A DNA stretch of 7,043 bases from Negativicutes bacterium (GTDB taxonomy: Bacteria; Bacillota; Negativicutes; JAGOZY01), in contig JAGOZY010000056.1 in assembly GCA_018058445.1 (NCBI GenBank), positions 1 through 7,043 on the forward strand, in the 5' to 3' direction. Each line of letters starts with the position of its first letter. The stretch's first letter is position 1. The translations under genes were made by a program, and so were the position numbers. The notes beneath the pieces are model-generated. The model saw only the letters and a program-made list of their open reading frames with translations. It was not told the DNA's origin and did no database searches. Shown here piece after piece: positions 5,485 to 7,043 of this stretch.

Positions 5485-6000
5485 TTATAAAATTTTCTCC
5501 ATATGAATCGTCTCATACCCACCATCATGGCCGTCATCGATCAGGATTTCAAAACCTTGCTTTTGCCAAAAGTTAAATCCACCGGGTAAGAAATGATGTG
5601 TGTGCAAATACATCTTTTTATACTCTTTCTCTTGGCAAAACTTGACCATTGCTGCCATGATCTCAGAACCGATGCCCTGTCGACGAATCGTCTCGTCCAC
5701 ATAGCAACGACCAATTTCCGCAATCTCAGGCAGATGATATCGACCTTTCATGCACTCAATGCGATCATTGTAGGTGCAGATCGCTCCAGTCCCGACCACT
5801 TTACCATCCTGATCAAATACCACCCACAAATTATTTCTCTCCGGCTGTAAATACATTTTTTCTAAGCCCCAGACATCGTCTGTAATTGCTCCTTGATTAT
5901 CTTGAAAAAACAAGGTTTTTAGCTGGTGCATCAAAAATGTTTGGACTGCCTGAATATCTTCTTTCTGGATAGGTCGAACCCTATAGGATTTCTCCACCAT
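5485..6000 (-). CDS. GNAT family N-acetyltransferase
   Basis: This 171-residue cytoplasmic enzyme is predicted to transfer an acetyl group from acetyl-CoA to an amine; the acceptor is unknown. A single GNAT domain fills it: beta-strands and N-terminal helix at 6-30, the VVFDQDGKVVGTGAI strands at 60-74, motif A with the acetyl-CoA pyrophosphate loop R106-R107-Q108-G109-I110-G111, and a motif B-like FWQKQGF at 144-150. The start at 6000 is chosen because AGAAGGAG (minus strand, 6008-6015) sits 7 bases upstream; an upstream in-frame ATG at 6024 lies before this SD and inside the preceding gene, and would add eight unconserved-looking residues. It is the second gene of a pair with the dinF-like gene, 13 bases after that gene's stop. 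The SD overlaps the stop codon, pointing to translational coupling. A role in modifying a toxic amine exported by the neighbour is attractive but only inferred. Confidence 0.92.
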   Translation of the reverse strand: MVEKSYRVRPIQKEDIQAVQTFLMHQLKTLFFQDNQGAITDDVWGLEKMYLQPERNNLWVVFDQDGKVVGTGAICTYNDRIECMKGRYHLPEIAEIGRCYVDETIRRQGIGSEIMAAMVKFCQEKEYKKMYLHTHHFLPGGFNFWQKQGFEILIDDGHDGGYETIHMEKIL

Positions 6001-6007
6001 ATTAAAT

Positions 6008-6015
6008 CTCCTTCT
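6008..6015 (-). promoter_or_regulatory. Ribosome binding site of the GNAT gene, overlapping the upstream stop codon
   Basis: On the minus strand AGAAGGAG overlaps the TAG stop (6014-6016) of the dinF-like gene by two bases and lies 7 bases before the ATG at 6000. It decides the GNAT start and suggests that ribosomes terminating on the first gene feed the second. Confidence 0.8.
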
Positions 6016-7043
6016 AACATTCATTTTTGAATAGACTTCTCTTAAGCAAAGAAAGGTCCTTCCACAGAAATAGTGACCGAGCTAAATTAAAGAGCGTAAA
6101 CGATAGCCAAATTGCACTATTGCCAAGTTTATCAGTGCTAAGCCATAAACACAATAAAAACACCGCTAACGAATAGATCAAAGAGTTTCGAATCGGTCCT
6201 GCAGTCGTCGCACCCACAAAAATGCCAAATAGTCCCAGCCCCCAAAATCCAAGTAACGGGTATAACAGAATCCAATAAAAATAGTCGTTTGCTGCCTGCA
6301 AAACGTCCGGTAGATTCGTAAAGATTCCGATCAACGGACTTTGAAAGAGTGCGCTAAGTCCTGTTAAAACAGCTGCCATCACTGCGCCCCAAACCGCCGT
6401 TAGATAAATCGACTGGTTGAATAATCCACGATTTTTTTGCCCGATCGCTTTTCCTGCAACCACAGTTCCAGCATTTCCAATTCCACCTAAAAAATTAGCC
6501 ATCAAAAAATGGACTTGCATTAAAATTGCATTGCCTGCCAAAATTGAATCGCCATAACGCATACCATATGCGGTAACCATATTATAGACCGCAATCATAC
6601 AGATCGTTCGGATAAATAGATCTCGATTCATCTTCATCATATGAATCAAAGCCGACCACTCAACAAGCGAGACCAGCGAAATATTGTGAAACGATATCTC
6701 TTTGCTACCAAAAACGACCCACAAACTGACTACAGCGATAAAAATTTCCGAAACCAGCGTTGCCGCCGCAACGCCCTTCGCTGCAAACCCAAGAGCCATC
6801 ACAAGAAAAACAGCAAATAGCATATTCAACACATTCATCGCAACTTGGAACGTCAACGAAAGTCTTACTTTCGCAAGGCCCATCAGCCAACCGACAATCA
6901 CATAATTTGTTAAAGTAAAAGGAGCGCTCCAAATTCGGACATCGTAATAATCGCTCGCAATGACACCAATCCCTTCTGTTGGCCTCAGCAACGAAAATGC
7001 GGCTTCCTTAATCGGCCACTGAAGCATGACAATCAGAAGACCC
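6014..7043 (-). CDS. dinF: MATE family efflux transporter, DinF-like (5' end outside window)
   Basis: This polytopic inner-membrane protein belongs to the multidrug and toxic compound extrusion family, which exports organic cations or other toxic compounds using a proton or sodium gradient. The frame stays open to the right edge: 342 residues are visible, and at a usual length near 440 about 100 N-terminal residues, with the promoter and start, lie outside. A Met codon at 7025-7027 is internal to a hydrophobic helix (GLLIVMLQ) and is not a credible start. Roughly nine membrane spans are visible. DinF-branch signatures are YYDVRIWSAPFTLTNYVIVG followed by WLMGL, FAAKGVAAATLVSE, the MNRDLFIRTICMI loop-helix, and a GNAILMQVHFLMANF helix leading to GKAIGQ. 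It is the first visible gene of an operon with the downstream GNAT gene. The substrate is unknown. The symbol is a family-level label; orthology with E. coli dinF and SOS control cannot be judged because the promoter is missing. Confidence 0.9.
   Translation of the reverse strand, partial: GLLIVMLQWPIKEAAFSLLRPTEGIGVIASDYYDVRIWSAPFTLTNYVIVGWLMGLAKVRLSLTFQVAMNVLNMLFAVFLVMALGFAAKGVAAATLVSEIFIAVVSLWVVFGSKEISFHNISLVSLVEWSALIHMMKMNRDLFIRTICMIAVYNMVTAYGMRYGDSILAGNAILMQVHFLMANFLGGIGNAGTVVAGKAIGQKNRGLFNQSIYLTAVWGAVMAAVLTGLSALFQSPLIGIFTNLPDVLQAANDYFYWILLYPLLGFWGLGLFGIFVGATTAGPIRNSLIYSLAVFLLCLWLSTDKLGNSAIWLSFTLFNLARSLFLWKDLSLLKRSLFKNEC

Noticed and set aside
5593..5850. Plus-strand open frame antisense to the GNAT gene
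   Set aside because: The minus-strand frame has clear GNAT motifs and a good SD, while this frame has neither family features nor a ribosome site.
6001..6024. ATG at 6024 as the start of the GNAT gene
   Set aside because: It lies upstream of the strong SD (6008-6015) and inside the preceding gene, and the eight added residues are not part of the GNAT fold.
1..7043. Mobile elements, CRISPR arrays, tRNA or rRNA genes
   Set aside because: I found no transposase-like reading frame, no flanking inverted repeats, no short regularly spaced direct repeats and no recognisable RNA-gene sequence. The only large repeats are the diverged binding-protein paralogues.

Overview
The window looks like chromosomal DNA of a Bacillota (low- to mid-GC Gram-positive-type) bacterium. 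The evidence is strong AGGAGG-type ribosome binding sites, sigma-A promoters of the extended -10 type (TGnTATAAT), compact intrinsic terminators after most genes, and lipoprotein signal peptides on the binding proteins. Base composition is mid-range by eye, around 45% G+C. The genus cannot be fixed from the sequence.

Positions 1-4617 hold three tandem, same-strand paralogues of the family 5 (cluster C, OppA/DppA/NikA/GsiB-type) extracellular solute-binding lipoproteins of ABC importers. The first is cut by the left edge and the other two are complete. Each complete copy has its own promoter and each of the three is followed by its own intrinsic terminator, so they are separate transcription units rather than an operon. 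No permease or ATPase gene of the transporter is visible.

Positions 4618-5432 hold two small plus-strand genes, each with its own extended -10 promoter. One encodes a 115-residue membrane protein made of two 50-residue repeats, resembling DUF898/YjgN. The other encodes a 72-residue, cysteine-rich HNH-type zinc protein with an altered active-site core. The promoter of the HNH gene carries a perfect 15-bp dyad over the predicted transcription start, with a second similar dyad 61 bp downstream.

Positions 5485-7043 hold a minus-strand pair: a MATE-family (DinF-like) multidrug/toxin efflux protein, cut by the right edge, followed 13 bp later by a GNAT N-acetyltransferase. The GNAT ribosome binding site overlaps the dinF-like stop codon, so the two are probably translationally coupled. 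They converge on the HNH gene, and both sides share one bidirectional terminator at 5442-5473.

Functionally this is an uptake/efflux neighbourhood with several independent small units. I see no mobile element, CRISPR array, tRNA or rRNA, and no clear new multi-gene system. The points most worth following are the triplicated orphan binding proteins with an unusual ligand-site residue, the duplicated small membrane protein, and the HNH mini-gene with its operator-like dyads.
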